Of a DNA stretch of 64,000 bases, positions 10,327-19,107 are shown in pieces. This DNA comes from Shewanella sp. CG12_big_fil_rev_8_21_14_0_65_47_15 (lineage in GTDB: Bacteria; Pseudomonadota; Gammaproteobacteria; Enterobacterales; Shewanellaceae): NCBI RefSeq assembly GCF_002783505.1, contig NZ_PFGL01000063.1:2178-66177 (forward strand), given 5' to 3'. Every line of letters starts with the position of its first letter. The first letter of the stretch is position 1. The notes under the pieces are model-generated. The model was not told the DNA's origin. It did not search any database and saw nothing but the letters and a program-made list of their open reading frames with translations. A program made the position numbers and the translations under genes.

Positions 10327-11228
10327 AGATACCGTCAAAATTAAAATGGCTGAAAGGGCGCGTCTGGACCATAGGATTTCCCTATGCTTGGTTATTGCTG
10401 TTTTTTGCTTTGCCCTTTGCGATAGTCCTTAAGATCAGCTTCTCAACGGCGGCGATTGCCATACCCCCCTATGAAGCCACGTTCCAATATAGCGACGATG
10501 TGTTAAATATCTTCCTGCATTTAGGTAACTATTTGATGTTGCTTGATGATTCGCTGTATTACACGGCTTATCTCAGCTCATTGAAGATGGCGTTAATTTC
10601 GACCATCGGCTGTTTGATTATTGGCTATCCAATGGCCTATGCGATTGCCCGTGCCCCAGCGCGTTTGCAAACCGTGTTGTTATTGTTAGTCATGCTGCCT
10701 TCGTGGACCTCATTCCTGATTCGAGTTTACGCTTGGATGGGGCTGTTGAGTAACACCGGCATTATCAACAATACCTTGATCTGGTTAGGTATTATTTCCG
10801 AGCCGCTCCAGATCTTAAATACCAATATTGCCGTATATATCGGCATCATCTATGCCTATCTGCCCTTTATGATCCTTCCGCTTTACGCCACCTTAGTAAA
10901 GATGGATATGAGCCTTATCGAAGCGGCATCGGATTTAGGTTCTAGCCGATTAAATACCTTCTGGAAAATTACGTTCCCACTCTCTAAGAGCGGTGTGATT
11001 GCCGGTTCTATGTTAGTGTTTATTCCTGCCGTGGGTGAGTTTGTGATCCCAGAACTCCTCGGCGGCCCAGATTCCCTGATGATAGGTAAAGTGTTGTGGC
11101 AAGAATTCTTCAATAACCGTGATTGGCCCGTGGCCTCCTCATTGGCGATTGTGATGTTGGCACTCTTGATTATTCCTATTACCTTATTCCATCGCTATCA
11201 GGCCCGTAGTTTGGAGAAAGACCTATGA
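10323..11228 (+). CDS. potH: Putrescine ABC transporter permease
   Basis: The protein has 301 residues and starts at ATG 10323, overlapping the potG stop by 4 bp. A longer frame back to 10290 would run deep into potG and is unlikely. It has six predicted membrane helices, the first at about 17-37. The permease EAA loop reads EAASDLGSSRLNTFWKITFPL. With PotI it forms the inner-membrane channel through which putrescine passes. It overlaps potI by 4 bp. Confidence 0.9.
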   Translation: MKIPSKLKWLKGRVWTIGFPYAWLLLFFALPFAIVLKISFSTAAIAIPPYEATFQYSDDVLNIFLHLGNYLMLLDDSLYYTAYLSSLKMALISTIGCLIIGYPMAYAIARAPARLQTVLLLLVMLPSWTSFLIRVYAWMGLLSNTGIINNTLIWLGIISEPLQILNTNIAVYIGIIYAYLPFMILPLYATLVKMDMSLIEAASDLGSSRLNTFWKITFPLSKSGVIAGSMLVFIPAVGEFVIPELLGGPDSLMIGKVLWQEFFNNRDWPVASSLAIVMLALLIIPITLFHRYQARSLEKDL

Positions 11229-12040
11229 AAAAGCTGAGTTTTTCTTCTGTGATGTTGTGGTTCGGACTGTTTTTTCTGTACGCACCTATGCTGATCCTGG
11301 TGATTTATTCATTCAACGAATCTAAGCTCGTGACCGTATGGGGAGGATTTTCCCCTAAATGGTACGGGGAATTATTTAAGGATCAGCAAATTTTGGATGC
11401 GGTTTGGACCAGTTTGCGGATTGCATTTTACAGTTCCACCATGGCGGTGATCATTGGCACTATGGCTGCCTTTGTGATGACGCGTTTTAAGCGTTCATGG
11501 GCAAAGTTAACCCTATCAAATATGATCACAGCACCGCTGGTGATGCCTGAGGTGATCACGGGTCTGTCTTTGTTACTGCTGTTTGTGCATATGGCGGATC
11601 TCTTAGGTTGGCCAAAGGAGCGTGGCATGTTGACTGTGTGGATTGCCCACTCGACCTTCTGCGCCGCCTATGTGGCCGTGGTCGTGTCCTCAAGACTGCG
11701 TGAGTTGGATATGTCGATCGAAGAGGCGGCAATGGACTTAGGGGCAACACCGCTTAAGACCTTCTTCCTGATCACTGTGCCTATGATTTCGCCGGCACTA
11801 GTGGCGGGTTGGTTGTTGTCTTTCAGCTTATCCCTAGACGACTTAGTGATCGCAAGTTTTGCCTCGGGCCCAGGAGCAACAACCTTGCCTATGGTGGTGT
11901 TCTCCTCGGTGCGTTTAGGGGTATCACCTAAGATCAACGCCCTAGCGACGCTGATCATTCTGTGTGTGTCTTTAATCGCCTTCCTCTCTTGGTATATGGC
12001 AAGACGAGCCGAACAGCGTGAGCGCATGCCGCTTAACTAA
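11225..12040 (+). CDS. potI: Putrescine ABC transporter permease
   Basis: The protein has 271 residues with six predicted membrane helices (the first at about 10-30). The EAA loop reads EEAAMDLGATPLKTFFLITVPM, the contact site for the ATPase. The N-terminus FLYAPMLILVIYSFNESK is typical of PotC/PotI permeases. It is the last gene of the potFGHI unit. Directly after the stop come three copies of a 13-bp repeat and a hairpin that probably ends the transcript. Confidence 0.9.
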   Translation: MKKLSFSSVMLWFGLFFLYAPMLILVIYSFNESKLVTVWGGFSPKWYGELFKDQQILDAVWTSLRIAFYSSTMAVIIGTMAAFVMTRFKRSWAKLTLSNMITAPLVMPEVITGLSLLLLFVHMADLLGWPKERGMLTVWIAHSTFCAAYVAVVVSSRLRELDMSIEEAAMDLGATPLKTFFLITVPMISPALVAGWLLSFSLSLDDLVIASFASGPGATTLPMVVFSSVRLGVSPKINALATLIILCVSLIAFLSWYMARRAEQRERMPLN

Positions 12041-12079
12041 TGATAAAAGCAGCTGATAAAAGCAGCTGATAAAAGCAGC
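12041..12079. repeat. 13-bp tandem repeat after potI
   Basis: Three perfect copies of TGATAAAAGCAGC start directly after the potI stop (12041-12053, 12054-12066, 12067-12079). Each unit carries TGATAA stops, and the last unit supplies the left arm of the terminator stem. Confidence 0.9.
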
Positions 12080-12115
12080 ATGGCCTTATTAATCAAGGTT
12101 ATGCTGCTTATTTTC
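12072..12115 (+). terminator. Hairpin terminator after potI
   Basis: AAGCAGCAT (12073-12081) pairs with ATGCTGCTT (12101-12109). The stem continues inward through two G-T wobbles and CCTT/AAGG. TTTT follows shortly after (12111-12114). The strong stem and short T run suggest an intrinsic terminator of the pot operon. Confidence 0.65.
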
Positions 12116-12275
12116 AATAAACCCCTCTCCAGCCATTTTCGTTAAGCCATATTCACACTTTGGTCATACTGGGCGCAGAATATTTGCCTGTTTGAAATAT
12201 CAAACAAAATGTAAATTATTATGCTTTTGTGGCTAGTCATTCGATTTTTGAAGGTGTAGGATGTGATAGTTGTTT

Positions 12276-12288
12276 AAAATAATGAACA
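12276..12288 (+). promoter_or_regulatory. Candidate PuuR operator at puuB
   Basis: AAAATAATGAACA is nearly identical to the E. coli PuuR box AAAATATAATGAACA (two bases shorter in the A/T part). It lies 20 bp before the puuB start ATG 12309, where a bound repressor would block transcription. Confidence 0.55.
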
Positions 12289-12308
12289 AAAAAACTCAAG
12301 GGAACATC

Positions 12309-13595
12309 ATGTCTGCCATACCCCACACTGGATCATATTATGCGGCATCGGCCAACGATAAAGTCGAACGCCCGCGCCTACAGGAATCGATTGAAGCCGA
12401 TGTTTGTGTGATTGGCGCGGGTTATACGGGCCTTTCTGCCGCACTGCATTTATTAGAATCAGGCATGAGTGTCGTGGTGTTAGAAGCCGCTCGCATTGGC
12501 TGGGGCGCCTCGGGCCGTAATGGCGGGCAGATCGTCAATAGTTATAGCCGTGATATTGATACCATTGAAAAAACCGTCGGCAAAGAACAAGGTAAGCTCT
12601 TTGGCAAAATGGCCTTTGAGGGCGGGCAGATCATCCGCGATCGCATCGCTAAGTACAACATTCAATGCGATCTCAAAGATGGCGGTGTGTTTGCTGCGAT
12701 GAACGAAAAGCAAATGGGCCATCTGCGCCATCAAAAACAACTGTGGGAAAGCCATGGCCATGTTAATCAGCTTGAACTCCTCGATGCCAAAGGCATTCGC
12801 GGTGTGGTAAATACTGAGCGCTATGTCGGTGGTATGTTAGACAAAAGCGGCGGCCATATTCACCCGCTTAACTTAGCCCTAGGCGAAGCGCGGGCGGTGG
12901 AATCCCTCGGCGGTAAGATTTTTGAAGACTCGGCGGTGTTGAGTGTCGATGAGGGCGATAGCCCTGTTGTGCATACGGCGCAGGGCAGTGTCAAAGCCAA
13001 GTTTGTGGTCGTGGCGGGTAACGCCTATTTAGGTAAGTTAATGCCAGAGCTACAGGCAAAATCTATGCCCTGCGGCACGCAAGTGATCACCACAGAGCCC
13101 TTGAGTGCCGATCTGGCGGCGAGCTTATTACCACAGGATTACTGCGTCGAAGACTGTAACTATTTGCTCGATTATTTTAGGCTTTCAGGCGACAAGCGGA
13201 TGATTTATGGCGGCGGCGTAGTCTATGGCGCCCGCGATCCGGCCGATATCAAGTCGATCATCATTCCGAATATGCTCAAAACCTTCCCGCAATTAAAAGA
13301 TGTGAAGATCGATTATGCCTGGACGGGTAACTTCCTCCTGACACTGTCGCGCCTGCCACAGGTCGGTCGTATCGGTAAGAACATCTATTATTCACAGGGC
13401 TGCAGTGGCCACGGCGTCACTTATACCCATCTGGCGGGCAAGTTACTGGCCGAGATGCTCAATGGCCAAGCCACGCGTTTCGATGCCTTTGCTGCATTGC
13501 CACATTATCCCTTCCCCGGTGGTCACGCACTTCGCATCCCTTTTAGTGCTATCGGAGCTTGGTATTACACTTTGAGAGACAAGCTAGGTATCTAG
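12309..13595 (+). CDS. puuB: Gamma-glutamylputrescine oxidase
   Basis: The protein has 428 residues from ATG 12309, which follows AAGGGA by 5 bp. The frame extends back to 12270 without a usable ribosome site. It resembles E. coli PuuB almost throughout: GSYYAASAN at the front, DVCVIGAGYTG (FAD Rossmann motif), WGASGRNGGQIVNSYSRDID, SGGHIHPLNLALGEA, CGTQVITTEPLS, YFRLSGDKRMIYGGG and FPGGHALRIPFSAIGAWYY. It oxidises gamma-glutamylputrescine to the aldehyde, releasing ammonia and H2O2. gabD and gabT follow. A near-exact PuuR box lies just upstream. Confidence 0.93.
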   Translation: MSAIPHTGSYYAASANDKVERPRLQESIEADVCVIGAGYTGLSAALHLLESGMSVVVLEAARIGWGASGRNGGQIVNSYSRDIDTIEKTVGKEQGKLFGKMAFEGGQIIRDRIAKYNIQCDLKDGGVFAAMNEKQMGHLRHQKQLWESHGHVNQLELLDAKGIRGVVNTERYVGGMLDKSGGHIHPLNLALGEARAVESLGGKIFEDSAVLSVDEGDSPVVHTAQGSVKAKFVVVAGNAYLGKLMPELQAKSMPCGTQVITTEPLSADLAASLLPQDYCVEDCNYLLDYFRLSGDKRMIYGGGVVYGARDPADIKSIIIPNMLKTFPQLKDVKIDYAWTGNFLLTLSRLPQVGRIGKNIYYSQGCSGHGVTYTHLAGKLLAEMLNGQATRFDAFAALPHYPFPGGHALRIPFSAIGAWYYTLRDKLGI

Positions 13596-13655
13596 TCTGT
13601 TTCATTTATTTTTATTCGAGGCAAGCGATTGCCTCACTAATGCGAGGACGTCCTT

Positions 13656-15104
13656 GTGTTGCTAAAAGATCCGAGTTTGCTGCGTCAACAATGTTATATC
13701 AACGGCCAGTGGTGCGATGCCGAGTCTAAAGAGACTGTGGCTATTGCTAATCCTGCGACAGGCGCTGTGATTGCAAGTGTTCCTGTAATGGGGCAAGTCG
13801 AAACCCAAGCCGCGATTAAAGCGGCTGAAGCGGCTTTACCTGCATGGCGAGCACTGACGGCCAAAGAGCGCGGCGCTAAATTAAGACGCTGGTTTGAGTT
13901 ACTCAATGAAAACAGTGATGACCTCGCGTTATTGATGACCACAGAACAGGGCAAACCGCTGGCGGAAGCCAAGGGTGAAGTGACCTACGCGGCGTCCTTT
14001 ATCGAGTGGTTTGCCGAAGAAGCGAAACGTATCTATGGCGATACTATTCCTGGGCATCAAGGGGATAAACGCTTGATGGTGATCAAGCAGCCCGTTGGCG
14101 TAACGGCGGCGATTACGCCGTGGAATTTCCCCGCGGCGATGATCACCCGCAAAGCGGCTCCGGCTCTCGCCGCGGGTTGTACTATGGTGGTTAAGCCTGC
14201 GCCGCAAACGCCGTTTACCGCATTAGCCTTGGCTGAACTTGCCGAGCGTGCGGGCATTCCTGCTGGGGTGTTCAGTGTGGTGACGGGTGATGCGATCGCG
14301 ATTGGTAATGAAATGTGCAGCAACCCGATAGTGCGTAAGCTGTCGTTCACTGGCTCAACCAATGTCGGCATTAAGCTGATGGAGCAATGTGCGCCAACTC
14401 TTAAAAAATTATCTTTAGAATTAGGCGGTAATGCGCCATTTATCGTGTTTAACGATGCCAATATCGATGCCGCTGTCGAAGGCGCCATGATCGCTAAGTA
14501 CCGTAATGCCGGCCAAACCTGCGTCTGCGCTAATCGCATTTATGTGCAAGACGATGTATACGACGAATTCGCCCTAAAACTCAGCACAGCTGTGGGCAAG
14601 CTCAAAGTCGGAGAGGGGATCAAGGAGGGCGTGACTACGGGCCCGCTGATCAATGCCGCCGCGGTCGAGAAAGTCCAGAGTCACCTTATCGATGCCATCG
14701 CCAAAGGCGCATCTGTGCTCACAGGCGGCAAAGTCCACGATCTTGGCGGTAATTTCTTCGAGCCAACCGTGCTCACCAATGTCGATAAAAGCATGCGTGT
14801 CGCCCGCGAAGAGACCTTTGGCCCACTCGCGCCGCTGTTTAAATTCAGCGATGTCGACGATGTGATTAAACAGGCTAACGATACGGAATTTGGCCTCGCT
14901 GCCTATTTCTATGGCCGCGATATTTCGCTGGTGTGGAAAGTCGCTGAGGCCTTGGAATACGGCATGGTTGGGGTCAACACTGGCTTGATTTCGACTGAAG
15001 TCGCGCCCTTTGGCGGGATGAAATCCTCAGGACTGGGGCGCGAAGGTTCTAAGTTCGGCATCGAAGAATATTTAGAAATGAAGTACATCTGCATGTCCGT
15101 TTAA
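13656..15104 (+). CDS. gabD: Succinate-semialdehyde dehydrogenase
   Basis: The protein has 482 residues and starts at GTG 13656 behind GAGGA (13644-13648). It is very close to E. coli GabD over its whole length, for example PAWRALTAKERGAKLRRW, ASFIEWFAEEAKRIYGDTIPGHQ, ITPWNFPAAMITRKA and EVAPFGGMKSSGLGREGSK. The catalytic residues are Glu255 in LELGGNAP and Cys289 in GQTCVCANR. It oxidises succinate semialdehyde to succinate with NAD(P)+, the last step from GABA. It is the only aldehyde dehydrogenase in the cluster, so it, or a gene elsewhere, must also handle the PuuC step. Confidence 0.93.
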   Translation: MLLKDPSLLRQQCYINGQWCDAESKETVAIANPATGAVIASVPVMGQVETQAAIKAAEAALPAWRALTAKERGAKLRRWFELLNENSDDLALLMTTEQGKPLAEAKGEVTYAASFIEWFAEEAKRIYGDTIPGHQGDKRLMVIKQPVGVTAAITPWNFPAAMITRKAAPALAAGCTMVVKPAPQTPFTALALAELAERAGIPAGVFSVVTGDAIAIGNEMCSNPIVRKLSFTGSTNVGIKLMEQCAPTLKKLSLELGGNAPFIVFNDANIDAAVEGAMIAKYRNAGQTCVCANRIYVQDDVYDEFALKLSTAVGKLKVGEGIKEGVTTGPLINAAAVEKVQSHLIDAIAKGASVLTGGKVHDLGGNFFEPTVLTNVDKSMRVAREETFGPLAPLFKFSDVDDVIKQANDTEFGLAAYFYGRDISLVWKVAEALEYGMVGVNTGLISTEVAPFGGMKSSGLGREGSKFGIEEYLEMKYICMSV

Positions 15105-15136
15105 TACGGCCCGATTTGGCGTGTGAGGAACACTAA

Positions 15137-16414
15137 ATGACAACAACCAATGATTCATTGATGGCACGTCGCCAAGCCGCAGTTGCGGGTGGCGTCGGGC
15201 AAATTCACCCTATTTTTACCGCGCGCGCCGAAAACGCGACCGTGTGGGATGTTGAAGGTCGCGAGTTTATCGATTTTGCGGGCGGCATTGCCGTGCTCAA
15301 TACCGGTCATCTGCACCCTAAAGTGAAGGCGGCGGTTGCGGCTCAGCTGGATAATTTCTCCCACACTTGTTTTATGGTGCTCGGTTACGAGAGCTATATC
15401 CAAGTGTGTGAAAAGCTCAATCAACTGGTGCCAGGGGATTTTGCCAAGAAGACGGCACTATTTACCAGTGGTTCAGAAGCGGTTGAAAACGCAGTTAAAG
15501 TGGCGCGTGCCTATACCAAACGTGCCGGTGTGATTGCCTTTACCTCTGGCTACCATGGTCGCACTATGGCGGCCTTGGCACTGACCGGAAAAGTCGCACC
15601 CTACAGCAAAGGTATGGGGTTGATGTCGGCGAATGTGTTCCGCGCCGAGTTCCCCTGCGAGCTGCACGGCGTGTCCGATGATGATGCCATGGCCTCGATT
15701 GAACGTATCTTTAAAAATGATGCCGAGCCAAGTGATATCGCCGCCATTATTTTAGAGCCAGTGCAGGGCGAGGGCGGTTTTTACGCGGCATCACCGGCCT
15801 TTATGCAGCGGCTGCGCGCACTGTGCGACCGTGAAGGCATAATGCTGATCGCCGATGAAGTGCAAACGGGCGCTGGCCGTACTGGCACTTTCTTTGCCAT
15901 GGAGCAAATGGGCGTAGCTGCGGATATCACGACTTTTGCTAAATCTATCGCGGGTGGTTTCCCTCTTTCGGGCATTACCGGCCGCGCGCAAGTCATGGAT
16001 ACGGTGGGCCCCGGTGGTCTTGGTGGCACCTATGGTGGTAATCCGTTAGCCTGCGCCGCTGCACTTGCTGTCATTGAAGTGTTTGAAGAGGAAAAGCTGT
16101 TAGACCGCGCTAATGCAATAGGTGAGCGTATTAAGTCTGCATTGAATGTGATGCAAATCGAACATGCACAAATCGCCGATGTGCGTGGTTTAGGCGCCAT
16201 GATCGCCATCGAATTGATGGAAGATGGCAAGCCTGCGCCACACTATTGCGTGCAAGTGTTGAGTGATGCCCGTGACCGTGGATTGATTTTATTATCCTGC
16301 GGCACTTACGCTAATGTGCTGCGTATTTTGGTGCCATTAACGGCGCCGGATGCACAAATCGATGTGGGCCTGGGTATCCTCAAAGCCAGCTTCGATGCAG
16401 TGCTAAAAAGTTAA
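15137..16414 (+). CDS. gabT: 4-aminobutyrate aminotransferase
   Basis: This 425-residue class III PLP aminotransferase has the PLP lysine Lys269 in TFAKSIAGGFP. Asp240 lies in LIADEVQTGAGRTG, and FTSGSEAVENAVKVARAYT and GYHGRTMAALALTG bind the cofactor phosphate. It closely matches E. coli GabT/PuuE. It converts GABA and 2-oxoglutarate to succinate semialdehyde and glutamate, feeding the GabD enzyme encoded 32 bp upstream. Whether to call it PuuE or GabT is a matter of naming. A perfect hairpin terminator follows. Confidence 0.93.
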   Translation: MTTTNDSLMARRQAAVAGGVGQIHPIFTARAENATVWDVEGREFIDFAGGIAVLNTGHLHPKVKAAVAAQLDNFSHTCFMVLGYESYIQVCEKLNQLVPGDFAKKTALFTSGSEAVENAVKVARAYTKRAGVIAFTSGYHGRTMAALALTGKVAPYSKGMGLMSANVFRAEFPCELHGVSDDDAMASIERIFKNDAEPSDIAAIILEPVQGEGGFYAASPAFMQRLRALCDREGIMLIADEVQTGAGRTGTFFAMEQMGVAADITTFAKSIAGGFPLSGITGRAQVMDTVGPGGLGGTYGGNPLACAAALAVIEVFEEEKLLDRANAIGERIKSALNVMQIEHAQIADVRGLGAMIAIELMEDGKPAPHYCVQVLSDARDRGLILLSCGTYANVLRILVPLTAPDAQIDVGLGILKASFDAVLKS

Positions 16415-16441
16415 TGCTGGTCGCTAATCCGTAGTCAATAA

Positions 16442-16474
16442 AAAATGCCAGTCAGTAATACTGACTGGCATTTT
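16442..16474. terminator. Bidirectional terminator gabT / POT transporter
   Basis: AAAATGCCAGTCAG (16442-16455) and CTGACTGGCATTTT (16461-16474) form a perfect 14-bp stem with a 5-base loop, with A and T tracts on both sides. It ends gabT and the convergent minus-strand transporter gene. Confidence 0.92.
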
Positions 16475-16505
16475 AGGTTTGTGGTTATACCGACTCAGTG
16501 CTTAT

Positions 16506-18068
16506 TTATTGCTCAGCTTTTATATCGCGCAGTGATGCCGCGGCACTGTCATTACCATAGCCATCGGTATTGTTATGGGCATGGTGACTCTCCGTCAGTC
16601 GACGCATGAGCGGCAATACGGCTAAGGCGATAAAGGTACAGATTATGGCCGCAATACCTAGTTTGTTGAACAGACTGGTATACACAGGTAAGGTTTGCAA
16701 TGGGTCGACCAAATCCTGTGGCACACTGGCGAAGTTAGCAACCACACCGCCCAGATACTGTGAAATACCGGAGGCGACGAAATAGGCGCCCATCATAAAG
16801 CCGCCCATGCGTGCAGGTACGTAGCGGGCAATCATGGCAAGACCAAGACCACTCACTAGCAGTTCACCTAAAGAGTAAGAAGCATAGCCCCAGATCATGA
16901 TCCAAGATGAGGTTTTACCGTTGACGGCAAATTGGCCTGCAAAACCATAGATAAAGAAACCTATCGCCACTACCGCAAAACCTAAGGCAAACTTAGCGGC
17001 AATCGAAAAGTCTTTATTATTGCGTCCTGCCCAAGAATAGCTCCAAGCCAGCACAGGACTTAACACCATGATCCATAGCGGGTTAAGCGCTTGGAATTGG
17101 GCGGGTGACCAAGTCCATAAATGGGTGCCAAACACTTGGAAATCCCAATCCACGTTACGTAATGCGAAGAGTGCAAGCGAGGTGGACATTTGTTGATAGA
17201 AGATAAAGAAGAACACGGTTTGTACCGTCAAGATCAGTGCCGCAATTAAGCCTGCACGCTCGCTTGGCTCACTGGTACGAATTAAATGGAAGAAAATACC
17301 TAATACGGCTACGCCAGCGGCGTAAACGAATACACGGGCAACATCTTCATATTCAAGAATAATGGCCGAAGCAACAACAGATAGTGCCGCCAATACTAAC
17401 ACTATAGCGAGACTTTTCTTGTTCACCGGGCGCGTATCAGGCTCGGAGCCATAATGGGCCAGACTCTTACGCATTAAGGCGTAGTTACCTAAACCGACCA
17501 GTAAGCCCACACAGCACACGGCAAAGGCGGCGTGCCAACCATATTCATTGCCATATTGGGCGTTAACGTAATCTTTAATCCAAGGCGTTAGCAACATGGA
17601 GAAGGTTGAGCCGACGTTGACCGCCATATAATAGATGGTAAACGCACTGTCGATTTTTGAGTCGTCACCTTCGTAGATCTTACGGACTAAGTTACCCGCA
17701 TTGGGTTTGAACAGGCCGTTACCGACCACAATCACCCCAAGAGCGGAGAACATAAACCAAGTGTTTTCGGTTGGCACTGTCATCAGTGTGTAGCCTACTG
17801 ACAATATTCCCGCACCCAGCAACATAGTGCGTTTGGTACCGAGGATCTTATCCCCAACCCAGCCACCAATTGCCGGTGATACATAAATGAGCGCCGCGCA
17901 GGCGCTCCATACTAAGTTTGCCCGTGAGTCATCAAAGCCAAGGCGCTGCACCATAAAGTACACGATCAGCGCCTGCATGCCGTAATAACCAAAGCGTTCC
18001 CATAATTCGATAAGAGACACAGTCATAAATGAATGTGTTTTACTTACCGGAGCAGTCCCAATAGTCAT
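16506..18068 (-). CDS. POT-family proton-coupled peptide transporter
   Basis: The protein has 520 residues from ATG 18068, which has GGAAG 8 bp upstream. Two earlier in-frame ATGs lack ribosome sites. The N-terminal ELWERFGYYGMQALIVYFM is the ExxERFxYYG proton-coupling motif of POT/PTR2 di- and tripeptide symporters. GNGLFKPNAGNLVRKIY and AFTIYYMAVNVGSTFSMLLTPW are further family signatures. About 12-14 membrane helices are predicted. It imports small peptides with protons across the inner membrane. It stands alone, ended by the strong terminator at 16442-16474. I cannot tell which DtpA/DtpB-type subfamily it belongs to. Confidence 0.88.
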   Translation of the reverse strand: MTIGTAPVSKTHSFMTVSLIELWERFGYYGMQALIVYFMVQRLGFDDSRANLVWSACAALIYVSPAIGGWVGDKILGTKRTMLLGAGILSVGYTLMTVPTENTWFMFSALGVIVVGNGLFKPNAGNLVRKIYEGDDSKIDSAFTIYYMAVNVGSTFSMLLTPWIKDYVNAQYGNEYGWHAAFAVCCVGLLVGLGNYALMRKSLAHYGSEPDTRPVNKKSLAIVLVLAALSVVASAIILEYEDVARVFVYAAGVAVLGIFFHLIRTSEPSERAGLIAALILTVQTVFFFIFYQQMSTSLALFALRNVDWDFQVFGTHLWTWSPAQFQALNPLWIMVLSPVLAWSYSWAGRNNKDFSIAAKFALGFAVVAIGFFIYGFAGQFAVNGKTSSWIMIWGYASYSLGELLVSGLGLAMIARYVPARMGGFMMGAYFVASGISQYLGGVVANFASVPQDLVDPLQTLPVYTSLFNKLGIAAIICTFIALAVLPLMRRLTESHHAHNNTDGYGNDSAAASLRDIKAEQ

Positions 18069-18309
18069 ATCGCTCGCTTCCAACATTGTTGTTTTAATAT
18101 TTGAACTCAAAAGTATAAGGCGATAATCCAAGCAAACCAATGGCAGAGACTGGCAAAAACAGACTTTGTTACAAATGAACTGATAAATTTTAAGCTGTAT
18201 TTAAGGCGTTGGGTCCTGTTAACTACGATTTGGGAGCGTAGATAAACCGAGCTAAAACGAAAGTCGTCAGCGTCAGCCACAGTGGCATAAGGCTTTATGT
18301 ATCGCTGAG

Positions 18310-19098
18310 TTAGCGGGCTGAGGGTTTAAACTCGATAAAAATATTGCTCGTTAGCCGGCCTGTTTGGGGGTTGGCATCAATATCGGTTTGTGGGTTCACT
18401 AAGGTGGAATGCAGTAGATTACCGGGATAAATCACTAAACGATTCGGGCGATACTCTACTTGATGATAAATCTCAAAATGACTATCGCTTTCAACACAAT
18501 AGCCCGAAGGATGGCGAGTAATCTCATCGACCAAGGGCTGAGCCGACTTAAAGTAGTCCGGCATACGTTCTTCATTTATCCGCTCAAAGCCCGTCGCAAT
18601 ATGGCGGAAAAACGCCGTATTGCCATGGGGGCCGTCGTTTAAATAGTGCAACAGCGCGAAATAGTGCGGTGATGGAGTATCAAAATGTGGCAGGCATTGC
18701 AGCGGCTTAAGGGCACTCGCGGGGGTGCTGATCAGCGAGAAATACAGCGCCTGTAATTTGATGCTTAAGCTCGAAGGGAGTTGATACACATCATAAATCA
18801 GTTGGTACACAAGATTGAGCACATCGGTGACATAGGCCTGCGGCAAGGGGGCACGCACGCCGGGGTAAAAAGACCCGTTATCGGCAGAAAAGTGCGCTTG
18901 GTTGTAAGCGCACTGGCGTATTGGCAACAGATCCGCCGCAAAATTATCGATAATAATCAAGGGCGTCTTTTCATTGCCAAGATAGACTAGCTGAGGCGTG
19001 AGCTTGACTGCCTGTGGCTTAGTTGCCTGTTGTTTAGTTGCCTGTTGTTTAGTTGCCTGTGGCTTAGCCGTATTCGCGTTGCGATCTATGGTTTGCAT
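18310..19098 (-). CDS. DUF6445 protein, probable 2OG-Fe(II) oxygenase fold
   Basis: The 262-residue protein is recognised as DUF6445, a family usually found with tryptophan-halogenase-like and SapC genes. Residues 12-31 are a low-complexity Lys/Gln/Ala/Thr segment coded by a 15-bp tandem repeat. In the folded part I see His138-x-Asp140 (LPHFDTP), His230 (GNLLHSTLV) and Arg248 (GRLTSNIF). The order and spacing are those of the iron facial triad and 2-oxoglutarate-binding Arg of prolyl-hydroxylase-like oxygenases. The fold and activity are inference; the substrate is unknown. It is the last gene of the cassette, 9 bp after the upstream halogenase gene. Confidence 0.7.
   Translation of the reverse strand: MQTIDRNANTAKPQATKQQATKQQATKPQAVKLTPQLVYLGNEKTPLIIIDNFAADLLPIRQCAYNQAHFSADNGSFYPGVRAPLPQAYVTDVLNLVYQLIYDVYQLPSSLSIKLQALYFSLISTPASALKPLQCLPHFDTPSPHYFALLHYLNDGPHGNTAFFRHIATGFERINEERMPDYFKSAQPLVDEITRHPSGYCVESDSHFEIYHQVEYRPNRLVIYPGNLLHSTLVNPQTDIDANPQTGRLTSNIFIEFKPSAR
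19011..19070. repeat. Four 15-bp tandem repeats inside the DUF6445 gene
   Basis: Units starting CCTGT(G/T)G(C/T)TTAG begin at 19011, 19026, 19041 and 19056. The unit length is a multiple of three, so the frame is kept. They code for a repeated A-T-K-(P/Q)-Q block near the N-terminus. Confidence 0.9.
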
Positions 19099-19107
19099 CC
19101 CTGTCCC

